Source: a virus. From it: a stretch of DNA of 64,000 nucleotides. The notes under the pieces are model-generated. The model saw nothing but the letters and a program-made list of their open reading frames with translations. It did not search any database and was not told the origin of the DNA. Both the position numbers and the translations under genes were made by a program. Numbering within the stretch: position 1 is the first letter of the stretch; each line of letters starts with the position of its first letter. Below, in pieces: positions 54,719-62,701 of the stretch. The stretch is taken from positions 27,324 through 91,323 of IMG/VR virus record IMGVR_UViG_3300043137_000362, one strand, 5' to 3'.

Positions 54719-54750
54719 CAAATATACAAATTATTTATGATATTTCCAAA
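54719..54750 (-). promoter_or_regulatory. Bacteroidota-type promoter, near-leaderless, before 54429-54713
   Basis: Sense TTTG (54747-54750), exactly 20 bases, then TATATTTG (54719-54726), a full consensus match. Five bases separate it from the ATG at 54713, so the message would begin at or near the start codon. Confidence 0.82.
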
Positions 54751-54754
54751 AATA

Positions 54755-55531
54755 TTAAACAATTATTTTCGTATGTTCTTCGATTTCATCAATTAATATA
54801 TGAGATTTCGGTTGTCTGAAATAAAAATCTAGGTGAACAAACTTTTTTGCCAATGCGTTGTTTATATCATAGGATTCCAATTGTTCCGAAAATGGAGAGT
54901 ATTCATACAAAAATCCAATATCAGTTTTGTAATATGCAAGATAATTGTATAATAAAAATTGTTCGTAGAATTGAACACTTGATTTTGTCCAATCACCATT
55001 CATTATTCTTAAAATCTTTTCATACATTTTTTTAACAATAAATGGATTGTTTACTGCAACTAAACTATTATTTGGAAACGTCAACCAATTCAATTGAATA
55101 TCAATTCTATTTTTAAATTCTTCATATGAATTTAAATAATAATTGTTGATATAATGAGTTCCTGCAATATTCTCCGGTTCACCTTCTTTATACCCATAAG
55201 TAATTGTATGAGGTGTAATGATTGGTTCGAATATAAGAGTATCCAAATCCAACATAATGTAAGGTTCATTCTGTTCCATCATAGCATAAATTTTTGCTAA
55301 TCCGTAAGTATGTTCGTTTACATCTCTTAGTGAATTTAGAATAACAACCTCATCGAAATACAAATCGTTTTCTTTGAAATTTCTATCAGTTCTTCTATCA
55401 CAATATAAGACAGTTTTGTAATGTCTTTTTGCTAACTTTAAGGACAATCTAGCAAGTTTATAAAACGTTTCAGATTGTCCTTTCCAATAATCATCAATTA
55501 GTTTATAACTATATACTGCTTTTTTAATCAT
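54755..55531 (-). CDS. Putative GT-A-like glycosyltransferase
   Basis: The 258-residue protein has a sugar-transferase-like start (ETFYKLARLSLKLAKRHYKT VLYCDRRTD in two parts) and PYIMLDLDTLIFEP, where DLD can be the metal-binding DxD. It resembles the protein at 33783-34619 in layout. The C-terminal half is rich in Tyr and Phe and not assignable. It may serve the glycan system although it stands apart from the main island. Start is ATG at 55531. Confidence 0.52.
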   Translation of the reverse strand: MIKKAVYSYKLIDDYWKGQSETFYKLARLSLKLAKRHYKTVLYCDRRTDRNFKENDLYFDEVVILNSLRDVNEHTYGLAKIYAMMEQNEPYIMLDLDTLIFEPIITPHTITYGYKEGEPENIAGTHYINNYYLNSYEEFKNRIDIQLNWLTFPNNSLVAVNNPFIVKKMYEKILRIMNGDWTKSSVQFYEQFLLYNYLAYYKTDIGFLYEYSPFSEQLESYDINNALAKKFVHLDFYFRQPKSHILIDEIEEHTKIIV

Positions 55532-55543
55532 CGGTATAACTTA

Positions 55544-55744
55544 TTAAAATGTGGAGTTTCTAACATCAAACATGAAATCTCTAACTTTTTCTAATTTTTT
55601 TATAGTCATTTCGGCTTCCATTCCTTTTTTTAATTCCAATATAATATCATTAACTGATTCGATTGAAATATTAAAACCATCATCTCTAGAATTTAAAAAG
55701 TTTTCTGAAATCTTGTACTTTGCTGCAATTTGTTGAATGTTCAT
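55544..55744 (-). CDS. Small helical protein of unknown function
   Basis: A 66-residue protein; the first part (IQQIAAKYKISENFLNS) reads like a helix-turn-helix fragment, followed by a helical C-terminus (KLEKVRDFMFDVRN). Too short for a certain DNA-binding call. It begins four bases after the helicase gene stop, so the two are probably co-translated. Confidence 0.55.
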   Translation of the reverse strand: MNIQQIAAKYKISENFLNSRDDGFNISIESVNDIILELKKGMEAEMTIKKLEKVRDFMFDVRNSTF

Positions 55745-55748
55745 AATT

Positions 55749-57134
55749 TTATTTTTTTATTTGTTCTAAACGTAGAATTTCTTCTTTAATTTTCTGATTA
55801 TACGGATTCCACGTTATATTATCCAATAACCATTTTCTATAATAAGGTGGTATTGATGCCACCGGTTTATTTTTGTATTTACCAAATGTCATATAAACCT
55901 TTTGAATTTCACCCTCATCATTTCGTTGTTCTGCAAGATTTACCCCACCCTCAAGGTGCAATCCAATCTCATGAATTGGTATTCCCGTAATCTTCTTCTT
56001 ATTTTCTCCATAGAGTTCCCAAGTCCCCTCTTCATCCTCTTTGTAGTATAAATCCTCAACTTTACCAAAGCGTTCAAGAGACCCCACAAAATCCACAACT
56101 AAACAATCTTTCTTGTTGTCGTGAATACGAGTTCCCCTTCCTACAAACTGATACCACCATGAGATAGATGCAGTTGGTCTAGCAGTAATCAAACAATCTA
56201 ATTCTGGGTAATCGAAACCAACTGTTAATACATTGACCTGAACAATAACTCTGATTTGTTGATTACGGAATTCTTCAATAATTCGATTTCGTTCTGCAGT
56301 TGGAGTTTCACCATGAACTACTGCAGCAGATGGAATCTTTCTAGCAAGTTGTGTTGCTTGTTCGATTGTTGGAACTGCAATCAGAATAGATTTCCTATCA
56401 TGCATTTCGTATATCTTCTTAACAATCTTTGTTTCCAAATTTTGATTCTCATATGCACGTGCTATAGAATCATTGGTATATTCAGCACCAGATGAATTAA
56501 ACATCAATGCACCGGTATCGAAATCATATGATTGATATACCAATGGTGTCCAAAATCCTAACTTAACAATGTCTTGAATTTGAGCAACATGAAGAATATG
56601 TTTGAAGAATACTCCATGTTTTGATTTATTGGTCAACATTACTAACTTTGAATAAGGACCGGTTTCACTCATATTGGATTGTAATTTAAGTGGAGTTGCA
56701 GTTAAACCTAAAACGTGAGTTGCTTTCATTGAATCTAAAAACCTTCTCAACATTCCACCTTTATCTCTTGGATATCGATCACACTCATCGATGATTACCT
56801 TAGTAATACCCAATTCTCTGAATTTATATCCAATTGATACGATAGAACCGATGGTTGCATACGTCACATCACCCAACTCTTTACTTCCCATTGAAGCAGA
56901 GTAGATTGCAGCCTTTCCACCAAAGTAAACAAACTTATTGTAATTTTGCTCTAATAACTCCTTTGATGGTTGTAGAACTAAAACTTTCTCTTCAATACCC
57001 TTTGCGATGTGGGCAATAACAATTGATTTACCGAATGCAGTAGGTGCAACGATAATTGAAGGTGCCATTTTAGGTATTTTAAAAAATTCAATACCAATCG
57101 TAACGGGGTCTATTTGATTTTGTCTTAATTCCAA
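55749..57134 (-). CDS. SF2 helicase, UvsW/RAD25-like
   Basis: The 461-residue protein has LRQNQ (3-7, Q-motif-like), Walker A PTAFGKS (31-37), DECD (116-119), TATPLKL near 145 and the C-terminal helicase half with VVHGETPTAER, TVGFDYPELDCLI and QFVGRGTRIHD. T4 UvsW unwinds branched DNA and R-loops and switches replication modes; this protein has the same core without the UvsW N-terminal extension. It starts with TTG at 57134 because no ATG lies between the preceding in-frame TGA and the conserved LRQNQ. Confidence 0.86.
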   Translation of the reverse strand: MELRQNQIDPVTIGIEFFKIPKMAPSIIVAPTAFGKSIVIAHIAKGIEEKVLVLQPSKELLEQNYNKFVYFGGKAAIYSASMGSKELGDVTYATIGSIVSIGYKFRELGITKVIIDECDRYPRDKGGMLRRFLDSMKATHVLGLTATPLKLQSNMSETGPYSKLVMLTNKSKHGVFFKHILHVAQIQDIVKLGFWTPLVYQSYDFDTGALMFNSSGAEYTNDSIARAYENQNLETKIVKKIYEMHDRKSILIAVPTIEQATQLARKIPSAAVVHGETPTAERNRIIEEFRNQQIRVIVQVNVLTVGFDYPELDCLITARPTASISWWYQFVGRGTRIHDNKKDCLVVDFVGSLERFGKVEDLYYKEDEEGTWELYGENKKKITGIPIHEIGLHLEGGVNLAEQRNDEGEIQKVYMTFGKYKNKPVASIPPYYRKWLLDNITWNPYNQKIKEEILRLEQIKK

Positions 57135-57141
57135 AACATCT

Positions 57142-57426
57142 TTATTTTTTCATACTAAAAGTTAAAACTCCATATGAAACATCAATCCATAGATTTGCCC
57201 ATATTAAATTTAACCCTAACATAATTCCTGGTCTGTGATTATCACTCTTAAACATTTGTTTACCTTTGTATTTAGTTCCAACTGCTTTATAAGTTTTCCA
57301 CCACACACCTAATTTCTTTTCTTGCCACTTTGTTTTTTCGTAAGAATCATCCGTTCCCACTTTATCACCTTGATATCTGAAAACTATATTTACTTTTAGT
57401 TTTCCTATCTTTTTTCTTATAATCAT
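57142..57426 (-). CDS. Protein of unknown function
   Basis: A 94-residue basic protein, MIIRKKIGKLKVNIVFRYQG at the start, with VGTDDSYEKTKWQEKKLGVWWK and the end GLNLIWANLWIDVSYGVLTF. It is beta-rich with several Trp residues, without a signal peptide. No family recognised. It overlaps the gene upstream by ATGA. Confidence 0.58.
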   Translation of the reverse strand: MIIRKKIGKLKVNIVFRYQGDKVGTDDSYEKTKWQEKKLGVWWKTYKAVGTKYKGKQMFKSDNHRPGIMLGLNLIWANLWIDVSYGVLTFSMKK

Positions 57427-57635
57427 AAATTGTATTTCTTTTTGTATTTCTCTTCGAAGTTTCCAACTCCAATTTCTAATATTTCATTTTCATGAGGAAT
57501 AGGTGGTTTTCTCTTCTTTGCGTCCAAAATATCATCGACCCGCATATTCTTAAATACTTCAATTTGAATTTTTGAGTTTTTTCTCGGCCCTTTATGAACC
57601 ACCCATATATCAGATATGCTATTTATATTTCCCAT
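57423..57635 (-). CDS. Small basic protein of unknown function
   Basis: A 70-residue protein, rich in Lys and Ile, with DIWVVHKGPRKNSKIQIEVF and IPHENEILEIGVGNFEEKYK. No domain recognised. It is coupled to the next gene by an ATGA overlap at 57423-57426, so it is likely to be translated. Confidence 0.55.
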   Translation of the reverse strand: MGNINSISDIWVVHKGPRKNSKIQIEVFKNMRVDDILDAKKRKPPIPHENEILEIGVGNFEEKYKKKYNL

Positions 57636-57641
57636 AATTTG

Positions 57642-58274
57642 TTAATCCCACCAACCTCTCATACCAGAACCATCGAACCATTCATTCCATATATCTCTAG
57701 TTTTATGTTCTTCCGATGTTAGTGATTTTGATAATTTGCTATATTCGTTTATATTTTGTCCTTCAAATATTTTCCAAAGTTCCTTCCACTCTCTTTCTTC
57801 AAGTTTACGTGCTAGTGCAAATACTTTTCGTATATGTTTTTTCTGAGCATCAGTATCATTATCTATCAATCTATATGAATCACTATCTTCAACTTTTTCA
57901 AATTGAATTTCTGGCCAGTCAACTTTACCCAATTCTAATTCTGCTCTATCAATATAATCATCATCAATTTTAGATTTTATTATTTCAATTGCTCTACGAA
58001 TTTTAGTAGTTTTTTTATTTCTACTAGAATCCACTTCCATTCCGTTGGTTTCCAATTTTTCAACCATAATGGTTAGGGAACGATATAACATTTGTAAAGT
58101 GTAATGATAATCATACCAACGATGTTCATATAATTCTTTACGAAATTTGTAAATATTCCCAAAGAATCTTGGAATATCATACCGAACTGCTTCCCATACC
58201 TTCCATAGCTTAGTATCATACCAAACCAATTTTTCTACACTTTCAAAAAATGTATCCTTAAACTCTACTTTCAT
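57642..58274 (-). CDS. Conserved phage protein of unknown function
   Basis: The 210-residue helical protein contains FFGNIYKFRKELYEHRWYDY (about 38-57) and HYTLQMLYRSLTIMVEKLE, then a charged middle and a C-terminal segment ending GSGMRGWWD. I recall similar proteins in many large phages, always unnamed. The Trp-, Tyr- and Arg-rich N-terminal half could bind nucleic acid. It sits between the MPPED-like phosphoesterase and small genes in the early/middle block. Confidence 0.62.
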   Translation of the reverse strand: MKVEFKDTFFESVEKLVWYDTKLWKVWEAVRYDIPRFFGNIYKFRKELYEHRWYDYHYTLQMLYRSLTIMVEKLETNGMEVDSSRNKKTTKIRRAIEIIKSKIDDDYIDRAELELGKVDWPEIQFEKVEDSDSYRLIDNDTDAQKKHIRKVFALARKLEEREWKELWKIFEGQNINEYSKLSKSLTSEEHKTRDIWNEWFDGSGMRGWWD

Positions 58275-58275
58275 A

Positions 58276-59052
58276 CTATATAAAATCTATTATTTCTTTG
58301 TTCTCAAAATCATAATCAAACGTTAATGGTTTGTTATTTACTTCATAACTCAAATCACAATTACATCCGTTAAATGCATATCCCCAATTGGTGTGTCTAT
58401 AACCATACGCCTCATGAATATGACCTGAAAAGTGTAATTGAGGTTTGACTTCATTTAATCGGTGATACAATTGTTCACACCCAACATTCAACCCACCTCT
58501 ATCAGTTCTATCACAATAACTATGAATCGGGCCGTGTGTAATAACAATATCAGTATCTAATGGGATTTCATTCCACATTTTGTTTATATCATACCCTCTA
58601 TATTTGTTGAATGCCCAACCAAACCCAAATGATGGTGTAATTGGTGAACCCCACACTTTCAACCCATCGATTGTTATATCTGAATTTTCTAAATAATAAA
58701 CATTATCATTCAATCCATTCTGTAATAACTCAATCAACCAATCTGGTTTACCTTCTGCAGGAATATGTTCATTACCTTCAGTATCCCATACAGAACGTTT
58801 ACCATCAAAATAATCAATCTTATTCTGCATTAACTTTTCAGAATCAAAAGACATATCGTGATTACCTGCGATGAAAATTTTATGAGTATAATTATCAATC
58901 GCATTAAACCATTTAATAAATGATTCAACTTCTCGTTTTCTACCTAAAGATGACACATCGCCACTATGAATGAGTAAATCACCACCGGGTAATTTACCAC
59001 TCAATTGTGTGTGTTTATTATGAGTGTCCGATATGTGGGTTATTCGCTTCAT
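58276..59052 (-). CDS. MPPED-like metallophosphoesterase
   Basis: The 258-residue protein has the calcineurin-like metal-binding set: HISDTH (6-11), HSGDVSS (29-35), AGNHD (62-66), VITHGP near 180 and FSGHIHEAYG. The LNVGCEQLYHRL segment before the last motif matches class III cyclic-nucleotide phosphodiesterases of the MPPED group, where Gly may replace a metal-ligand residue. The start MKRITHISDT at 59052 is used, since the extra eight residues of the longer frame would extend into the next gene. Substrate unknown; a cyclic nucleotide or RNA phosphodiester is possible, for example to defeat signalling-based defence, which is inference. Confidence 0.82.
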   Translation of the reverse strand: MKRITHISDTHNKHTQLSGKLPGGDLLIHSGDVSSLGRKREVESFIKWFNAIDNYTHKIFIAGNHDMSFDSEKLMQNKIDYFDGKRSVWDTEGNEHIPAEGKPDWLIELLQNGLNDNVYYLENSDITIDGLKVWGSPITPSFGFGWAFNKYRGYDINKMWNEIPLDTDIVITHGPIHSYCDRTDRGGLNVGCEQLYHRLNEVKPQLHFSGHIHEAYGYRHTNWGYAFNGCNCDLSYEVNNKPLTFDYDFENKEIIDFI

Positions 59053-59251
59053 CGTATTCGTAACTTTTATGACCAACTACTTGATATGCTTCATATGTTA
59101 ATTCAGTGGCAATTTCTATTGCTTTACGGATTTCTTCATCGCATTCTGTCAATGGATGTTCTAAACAATGATCGTTCAATGTAGATGCTAATATATGCAA
59201 TCTATCCATCAATTCCAAATAATGACCTGAATTTATTTTATTATTTTCCAT
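59018..59251 (-). CDS. Small conserved phage protein of unknown function
   Basis: A 77-residue protein with helical segments (YLELMDRLHILASTLNDHCL and EIRKAIEIATELTYEAYQVV). It resembles short proteins from T4-like marine phages as I recall them, function unknown. It overlaps the phosphoesterase start and the upstream gene's end, so it belongs to one packed operon. Confidence 0.62.
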   Translation of the reverse strand: MENNKINSGHYLELMDRLHILASTLNDHCLEHPLTECDEEIRKAIEIATELTYEAYQVVGHKSYEYDEANNPHIGHS

Positions 59252-59459
59252 TTACTTTTTTAATATTAAAATCCATAGTGCAGTTTTTTACTATGGTTAT
59301 TTGATTAGTATCATAGTGTCGTATTCTACCATCTTCAAATGATGCACATACCCAAATTGAATTAGCATGAATACCATAATCAATTATGAATAAAACTTGT
59401 GCCTCACCAAATTCGGTATTAACTATTAATACTTGATTAACTTCATGTATCATTCCCAT
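59241..59459 (-). CDS. Small protein of unknown function
   Basis: A 72-residue protein, MGMIHEVNQVLIVNTEFGEA at the start, with VLFIIDYGIHANSIWVCASF and RIRHYDTNQITI, a small SH3-like or beta-barrel pattern. No name can be given. The longer frame to 59471 begins with TTG and lacks support; the ATG at 59459 (or ATG at 59453) is preferred. Confidence 0.6.
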   Translation of the reverse strand: MGMIHEVNQVLIVNTEFGEAQVLFIIDYGIHANSIWVCASFEDGRIRHYDTNQITIVKNCTMDFNIKKVNGK

Positions 59460-59463
59460 ATTA

Positions 59464-59574
59464 TTATTCAAATAATGAAATAATAATTAACATAACAATT
59501 AAACCAATAGATGCATAAAACGATACATCTTCGGAGTATTTAATTTGTTCGGGTCTTTTTCCTTGTGGTTTCAT
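59464..59574 (-). CDS. 36-residue single-membrane-segment protein
   Basis: A short frame reads MKPQGKRPEQIKYSEDVSFY followed by a hydrophobic helix ASIGLIVMLIIISLF (21-35) and a closing Glu. This layout, a basic cytosolic start then a tail anchor, is common for tiny phage membrane proteins. It lies directly behind the UvdE gene and its stop overlaps the region before the next gene. No sequence family recognised, so the function is open. Confidence 0.6.
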   Translation of the reverse strand: MKPQGKRPEQIKYSEDVSFYASIGLIVMLIIISLFE

Positions 59575-59575
59575 A

Positions 59576-60475
59576 TTATTTAATAAAAGGTAAAATTGCT
59601 AATTCCTTAGCCTTAGCCTCAACCATAATATCTACAGCCAATCCATATGTGTTAGGGAGTTGTTTGATATAATCTGAATGAGCTTGTGGTTTGAGTTTAC
59701 TATTTTCTTCGTGTAATGCTTTTGATTCTGAATAATGAACAATTGGTTTAATACCTTCTGGCCAAGTTGTTAGTGCTAATTCTAACGCTTGTTGTTCTGA
59801 TAAATCACCGGTGCAAAATTGGTGGTGATGATAATCGAATACAATTGGAATACCAATCTTTTTGTGAATATACATCAAATCAGAAACAGAATACATAGAT
59901 GCCTTATCATCATTCTCAACAGTCAATCGTTTCTTTACACTATCAGAGAGTTTCTCAAAGTTGGAACAGAATCTATCCATTGCCGATAGTTTATCCCCAT
60001 ATACACCATTACAATGGATATTAATCTTATTATACGGAGTTAAACCTAATCCCAATAAATCAAATATTTTACCATGTAGTTCTAAATCTTTGATAGTGTT
60101 CTCAACTACTTTTGGATTGGGTGAAACCAATACGTTAAATGGACCGGGATGTGAAGTAAGACGTAATCCATTTTCTCTGGCGTAAGTTCCACAACCTTTG
60201 AGGATGTTTGAGATTTTGGTATAATCCGGCATATCTTCTACATTATATTCGGATGCCCAAGGCATCATATCTGAAGAGATACGAAACACCTTAATGTTGT
60301 TGGCAACATTCCATTTGATAATCTCAAATAAATCACGAGAGTTTTGTAGTGCTAATTCGGAAGCGTAAGAAATACCTTTCTGATGAAACGTTTTCTTAAC
60401 CATACTACGATTAGTAGTAATCTTAGGAGTTTGTTCTCCTAATGTCATATTGATACATGCGTAACCTAAATTCAT
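59576..60475 (-). CDS. uvdE: UV-damage endonuclease (UvdE/UVDE)
   Basis: The 299-residue protein is a UVDE TIM-barrel enzyme that nicks DNA 5' to UV photoproducts. Recognisable blocks: MNLGYACINMTLG (start), KVFRISSDMMPWASEYN, RLTSHPGPFNVLVSPNPKVV, NIHCNGVYGDKLSAMDRF, LTVENDD (metal-binding Glu) and FDYHHHQFC, HYSES near the end. Length is normal. The gene has its own promoter of the Bacteroidota type, 26 bases before the ATG. It is useful for a phage exposed to sunlight. Confidence 0.94.
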   Translation of the reverse strand: MNLGYACINMTLGEQTPKITTNRSMVKKTFHQKGISYASELALQNSRDLFEIIKWNVANNIKVFRISSDMMPWASEYNVEDMPDYTKISNILKGCGTYARENGLRLTSHPGPFNVLVSPNPKVVENTIKDLELHGKIFDLLGLGLTPYNKINIHCNGVYGDKLSAMDRFCSNFEKLSDSVKKRLTVENDDKASMYSVSDLMYIHKKIGIPIVFDYHHHQFCTGDLSEQQALELALTTWPEGIKPIVHYSESKALHEENSKLKPQAHSDYIKQLPNTYGLAVDIMVEAKAKELAILPFIK

Positions 60476-60501
60476 ATTATATAGTTTTACATTTTATAAA
60501 G

Positions 60502-60533
60502 CTAATATACGAACATTATTTGACATATCCAAA
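60502..60533 (-). promoter_or_regulatory. Bacteroidota-type promoter before uvdE
   Basis: Sense TTTG (60530-60533), exactly 20 bases, then TATATTAG (60502-60509), one base off TAnnTTTG. The start codon is 26 bases downstream. Confidence 0.7.
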
Positions 60534-60536
60534 TAA

Positions 60537-61763
60537 TTATGGAGTTTTTTTGTATTCTTCTAACGCAGCTTGTGTTCCACCTTGATAACTTAACCAATAA
60601 TCTATGGCTTTTCTATCATTAATCCAACGTTCTCTTTTACTCCAATCAAACCAGGGATGATGGTAGAACGCTTTTCCCTCATATGGTGATTTCCACCCAC
60701 CTTCTTCATACCATCTTCGTTGTTCTTCTTCAGATACTACTCCATCACCATCGGAATCGGCTGATAGTTCTTCATTTGATACAATTCCATCATTATCCAA
60801 ATCTAAATTAGAATTATAAGTTTCAAATGCTTCGATTAACTCATCATTGGGTGTTAGTGGTGTATTTTCCACTATAATCGGAGTTTCTTCTTCAATTGGT
60901 AAATTTTTTCCACTAAAATTCTCTTTTTGTAAATTATTTTCCACTAAATCTTCTTTCTTATCACCATATACCTCATACAAACCTAATTTTTGGTCATTTT
61001 CCATCATTTCGGTAAGAATTTTACGTTGTTTGGCCTTTTTATCATCAATTAAACCGTTAAATGCGATAATTAGGGCAATTGCAAGGGGGTCAAACACAAT
61101 TACAATCAAAAATATGAAGAATTTTACAACATTTTTCAATTCCATACCAAATGCTTCGGCAATAAATCGAAAACCACCCACCTCTTTCTCTAATCCTAAG
61201 TTTGCAACCTTAATTTCGTTGATTTTTTCGTTATTTTTGGCGTTTTCTTCTTGTAACTCTGCTATTTTCTTATTAATTTGGGAAACTTGTTTATCTTTAC
61301 TATCAATTGAACGTAATAAACGTGAATTTACCTTACCTTTTTCTAAAATTTGAGATTGAGTTGATGATAATTGTCCTAATTGAGTGTTAAGTTGATCAAT
61401 TTGAGCAGTATTTTGGTCAATTTTGGTTGAAAATACCAATACTTCTCTATCAACTTGTTGTAATTGAAGAGATTGTGCTTGAAAAGCGTTTGAAAGATAG
61501 CCAAAAATACCTGCAGAGGTGATTAACATAAGAATCCCAACTGATATAGTTAAATACCATTTGTTAAATCCTTTAATTTCACCCCAAGTTTGTTTTAGAT
61601 AAGTTGCTGCAACTAATTTAGCAAATTCCAATGAACTTGCCATTATCATTACGGGTATAGATGCTCCTGCAAAAAGAACACCCAATCCCGTTACTGAAAA
61701 ATACGCAGCACATCCAGCAATAATTAGAGCTGATAATCCTACTAAATACTTCAACGAATTCAT
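60537..61763 (-). CDS. Four-TM coiled-coil membrane protein with two EF-hands
   Basis: The 408-residue protein has membrane segments at about 5-22, 25-43, 69-90 and 212-236, separated by a long coiled coil (97-195, with KQVSQINKKIAELQEENAKN). The C-terminal part holds two canonical EF-hand loops, DLDNDGIVSNEE (321-332) and DSDGDGVVSEEE (336-347), then a Trp-rich end (HHPWFDWSKRERW). I recall relatives of the N-terminal part in many marine phages, unnamed. It may sense calcium or anchor complexes at the membrane; not established. The start follows the upstream gene by 1 base. Confidence 0.72.
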   Translation of the reverse strand: MNSLKYLVGLSALIIAGCAAYFSVTGLGVLFAGASIPVMIMASSLEFAKLVAATYLKQTWGEIKGFNKWYLTISVGILMLITSAGIFGYLSNAFQAQSLQLQQVDREVLVFSTKIDQNTAQIDQLNTQLGQLSSTQSQILEKGKVNSRLLRSIDSKDKQVSQINKKIAELQEENAKNNEKINEIKVANLGLEKEVGGFRFIAEAFGMELKNVVKFFIFLIVIVFDPLAIALIIAFNGLIDDKKAKQRKILTEMMENDQKLGLYEVYGDKKEDLVENNLQKENFSGKNLPIEEETPIIVENTPLTPNDELIEAFETYNSNLDLDNDGIVSNEELSADSDGDGVVSEEEQRRWYEEGGWKSPYEGKAFYHHPWFDWSKRERWINDRKAIDYWLSYQGGTQAALEEYKKTP

Positions 61764-61764
61764 A

Positions 61765-61944
61765 TTATGATAAATCTACGATTTCTTGTATAGATTCCAA
61801 TCCTTTTTGGACTTCCTTTAAATACTGTGCAGCCATTTGAGGGTCTGCAGGTCTTTGACCAGACATCATTTCTTGAACAATTTTAATTCTTTGTTGAACT
61901 GACATCATAGTGTCATTGATTCTGTGTTTGTAAACATCTTTCAT
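61765..61944 (-). CDS. Small conserved phage protein of unknown function
   Basis: A 59-residue helical protein, MKDVYKHRINDTMMSVQQRI, then MMSGQRPADPQMAAQYLKEV and a helix ending EIVDLS. It matches short proteins in T4-like marine phages from memory. The start MKDVYK at 61944 is used; the longer frame to 62013 would run through the promoter region. Possibly an adaptor with the membrane protein that follows directly. Confidence 0.65.
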   Translation of the reverse strand: MKDVYKHRINDTMMSVQQRIKIVQEMMSGQRPADPQMAAQYLKEVQKGLESIQEIVDLS

Positions 61945-61967
61945 AATTACATATTTTAGTGTATAGT

Positions 61968-61977
61968 AATAAATATT
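61968..61977 (-). promoter_or_regulatory. Weak late-type promoter motif before 61765-61944
   Basis: Plus strand AATAAATATT, eight of ten bases of the late-type motif, 24 bases before the start codon at 61944. It lies downstream of a strong host-type promoter, so this operon may be expressed both early and late. Confidence 0.35.
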
Positions 61978-62012
61978 AGGATATAAAAAAAGGGAGTTAT
62001 ATATCGTATTCA

Positions 62013-62044
62013 CAAATATACTAAAAATTTATGACAATACCAAA
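62013..62044 (-). promoter_or_regulatory. Bacteroidota-type promoter before 61765-61944
   Basis: Sense TTTG (62041-62044), exactly 20 bases, then TATATTTG (62013-62020), full consensus. A second TATATTTG overlaps the TTTG box (62041-62048) but has no box of its own. The leader to the ATG is about 60 bases. Confidence 0.8.
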
Positions 62045-62053
62045 TATACGATA

Positions 62054-62701
62054 CTATATTATACTTTTAAATTTGGATTCGTCTTCACCTATTCGTATTT
62101 TACACGCATCAGAATACACATAATCATTATACATTGATTCGTTCAAATCTATATCTAAATATTTAAAAATATCGATGATTTTACTTTTATCTTTTTTAAT
62201 AAAAATATCTTCAAAATAATATAAGGGATAGCCTTTTTTAGAAAATTCATGTATCATATTGGATTCATTTAATAATACATTTTTACTATTAAGAATCTCT
62301 TCAGGTGTAGTTATTGATAAATCATATACTTGTCTTTTTTGCCAACTATGAATATCATCTGTTTTTATATGATATGTTAAACTTTCACTTTGTAAATCTT
62401 TATCTATTCTATCTAATAAAATTATTTTTTCAAAGTAGTTAAAAAACCACTCCCAATATACATCTTCATTTTCTAATAAACTTTTTGGTTTTTGAGTTTT
62501 ACTGACAAATGTTTTTATAAAAATGTTTTTCTTATTTTCAAAAAAAATCACATCATATGTTTGTTTACCTATCTTCTCTCGCCAATAATTATTAAATGGT
62601 TCTGATATACAAATATGATTTTTTTTATTTAAATGTGCTTCGATTAAATGATATAAACTCGTAGAACCACTTCGTGCACTTGTTAGTATTGCAACTCTCA
62701 T
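62054..62701 (-). CDS. Second sulfotransferase-like protein
   Basis: The 215-residue protein has the P-loop-like 5'-PSB motif TSARSGSTSLYHLI (7-20), typical of sulfotransferase family proteins acting on carbohydrates. The 3'-phosphate motif is less clear, and the rest is rich in Lys and Asn. Differs clearly from the sulfotransferase at 24876-25448, so it may use another acceptor. It shares an ATGA overlap with the next gene upstream at 62698, an oxygenase, suggesting joint action on one substrate. Confidence 0.7.
   Translation of the reverse strand: MRVAILTSARSGSTSLYHLIEAHLNKKNHICISEPFNNYWREKIGKQTYDVIFFENKKNIFIKTFVSKTQKPKSLLENEDVYWEWFFNYFEKIILLDRIDKDLQSESLTYHIKTDDIHSWQKRQVYDLSITTPEEILNSKNVLLNESNMIHEFSKKGYPLYYFEDIFIKKDKSKIIDIFKYLDIDLNESMYNDYVYSDACKIRIGEDESKFKSII

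Noticed and set aside
60847-61353. A 168-residue open frame on the plus strand
   Set aside because: It is antisense to the coiled-coil membrane protein, whose TM, coiled-coil and EF-hand layout is coherent; the plus-strand product is low-complexity and has no motif.
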